A DNA stretch of 6,703 nucleotides from VRUE01 sp046733315 (lineage in GTDB: Bacteria; Actinomycetota; Thermoleophilia; Solirubrobacterales; 70-9), in NCBI GenBank assembly GCA_046733315.1, contig JBKPOV010000102.1, forward strand, positions 1 to 6,703, given 5' to 3'. Made by a program: the position numbers and the translations under genes. How positions within the stretch are numbered: position 1 is the stretch's first letter; each line of letters opens with the position of its first letter. The notes beneath the pieces are model-generated. The model saw only the letters and a program-made list of their open reading frames with translations. It searched no databases and had not been told where the DNA came from. Below, in pieces: positions 6,652 to 6,703 of this stretch.

Positions 6652-6703
6652 ATGCACGTACGGGATGGGATGTCGGAGGTGGTCCTCACGGTCGGTCCTA
6701 CGC
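6652..6703 (+). CDS. Start of a possible CBS-domain protein, truncated by window end
   Basis: An ATG at 6652 opens a frame running off the window, giving 17 residues, MHVRDGMSEVVLTVGPT. The pattern VxDxMxxxVxTVxP is typical of the first strand and helix of a CBS domain, a family that binds adenosyl ligands and often regulates partner proteins. GAAGGG at about 6638-6643 could be a modest ribosome site. The gene is divergent from the cytochrome c gene. With so few residues, both the gene and the family are tentative. Confidence 0.5.
   Translation, partial: MHVRDGMSEVVLTVGPT

Overview
The window is GC-rich, with a strong G/C preference at third codon positions and short or overlapping gene junctions. 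It carries the core of an aa3-type cytochrome c oxidase locus. Protein style points to a high-GC Actinomycetota, most likely a deep-branching class such as Thermoleophilia (Solirubrobacterales-like). Pointers are the HVxDTYF form of subunit I, the EYGNR form of heme A synthase, and small Usp-like proteins ending in an STxxxxSRWLE motif. The lineage is inferred from remembered family patterns, not from a search.

Layout, plus strand (1-4351): the 3' end of coxB/ctaC (CuA subunit II), complete coxA/ctaD (subunit I, with an N-terminal extension of about 100 residues), a soluble protein with two degenerate Usp-like domains, complete coxC/ctaE (subunit III), and a protein with a two-helix membrane hairpin followed by one more Usp-like domain. 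Junctions are 12 nt, an ATGA overlap, a TGATG overlap and 20 nt, so this reads as one operon. A separate small gene (4416-4778) encodes a coiled-coil protein with a C-terminal membrane anchor and 21-bp tandem repeats. A 9-bp inverted repeat lies over its start codon.

Minus strand (4785-6529): a diheme cytochrome c with a lipoprotein-type signal peptide, then ctaA (heme A synthase), probably co-transcribed. ctaA is convergent with the coiled-coil gene, with 6 nt between stops. The cytochrome c gene is divergent from a plus-strand gene that begins at 6652 and runs off the window; its first 17 residues resemble the start of a CBS-domain protein.

How it fits together: CtaA makes the heme A needed by CtaD. 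CoxB, CtaD and CtaE form the oxidase. Electrons probably reach CuA from c-type cytochromes, for which the diheme lipoprotein is a good local candidate because the visible CoxB C-terminus has no fused heme domain. CtaD carries the YSHPAVY form of helix VI, in which the usual HPEV glutamate is absent; this marks the A2 subtype of heme-copper oxidases.

The least explained part is the set of three homologous Usp-like modules in two proteins on either side of ctaE. One protein is translationally coupled to ctaD and the other is membrane-anchored. They are the best candidates for an undescribed accessory or regulatory system of the oxidase.
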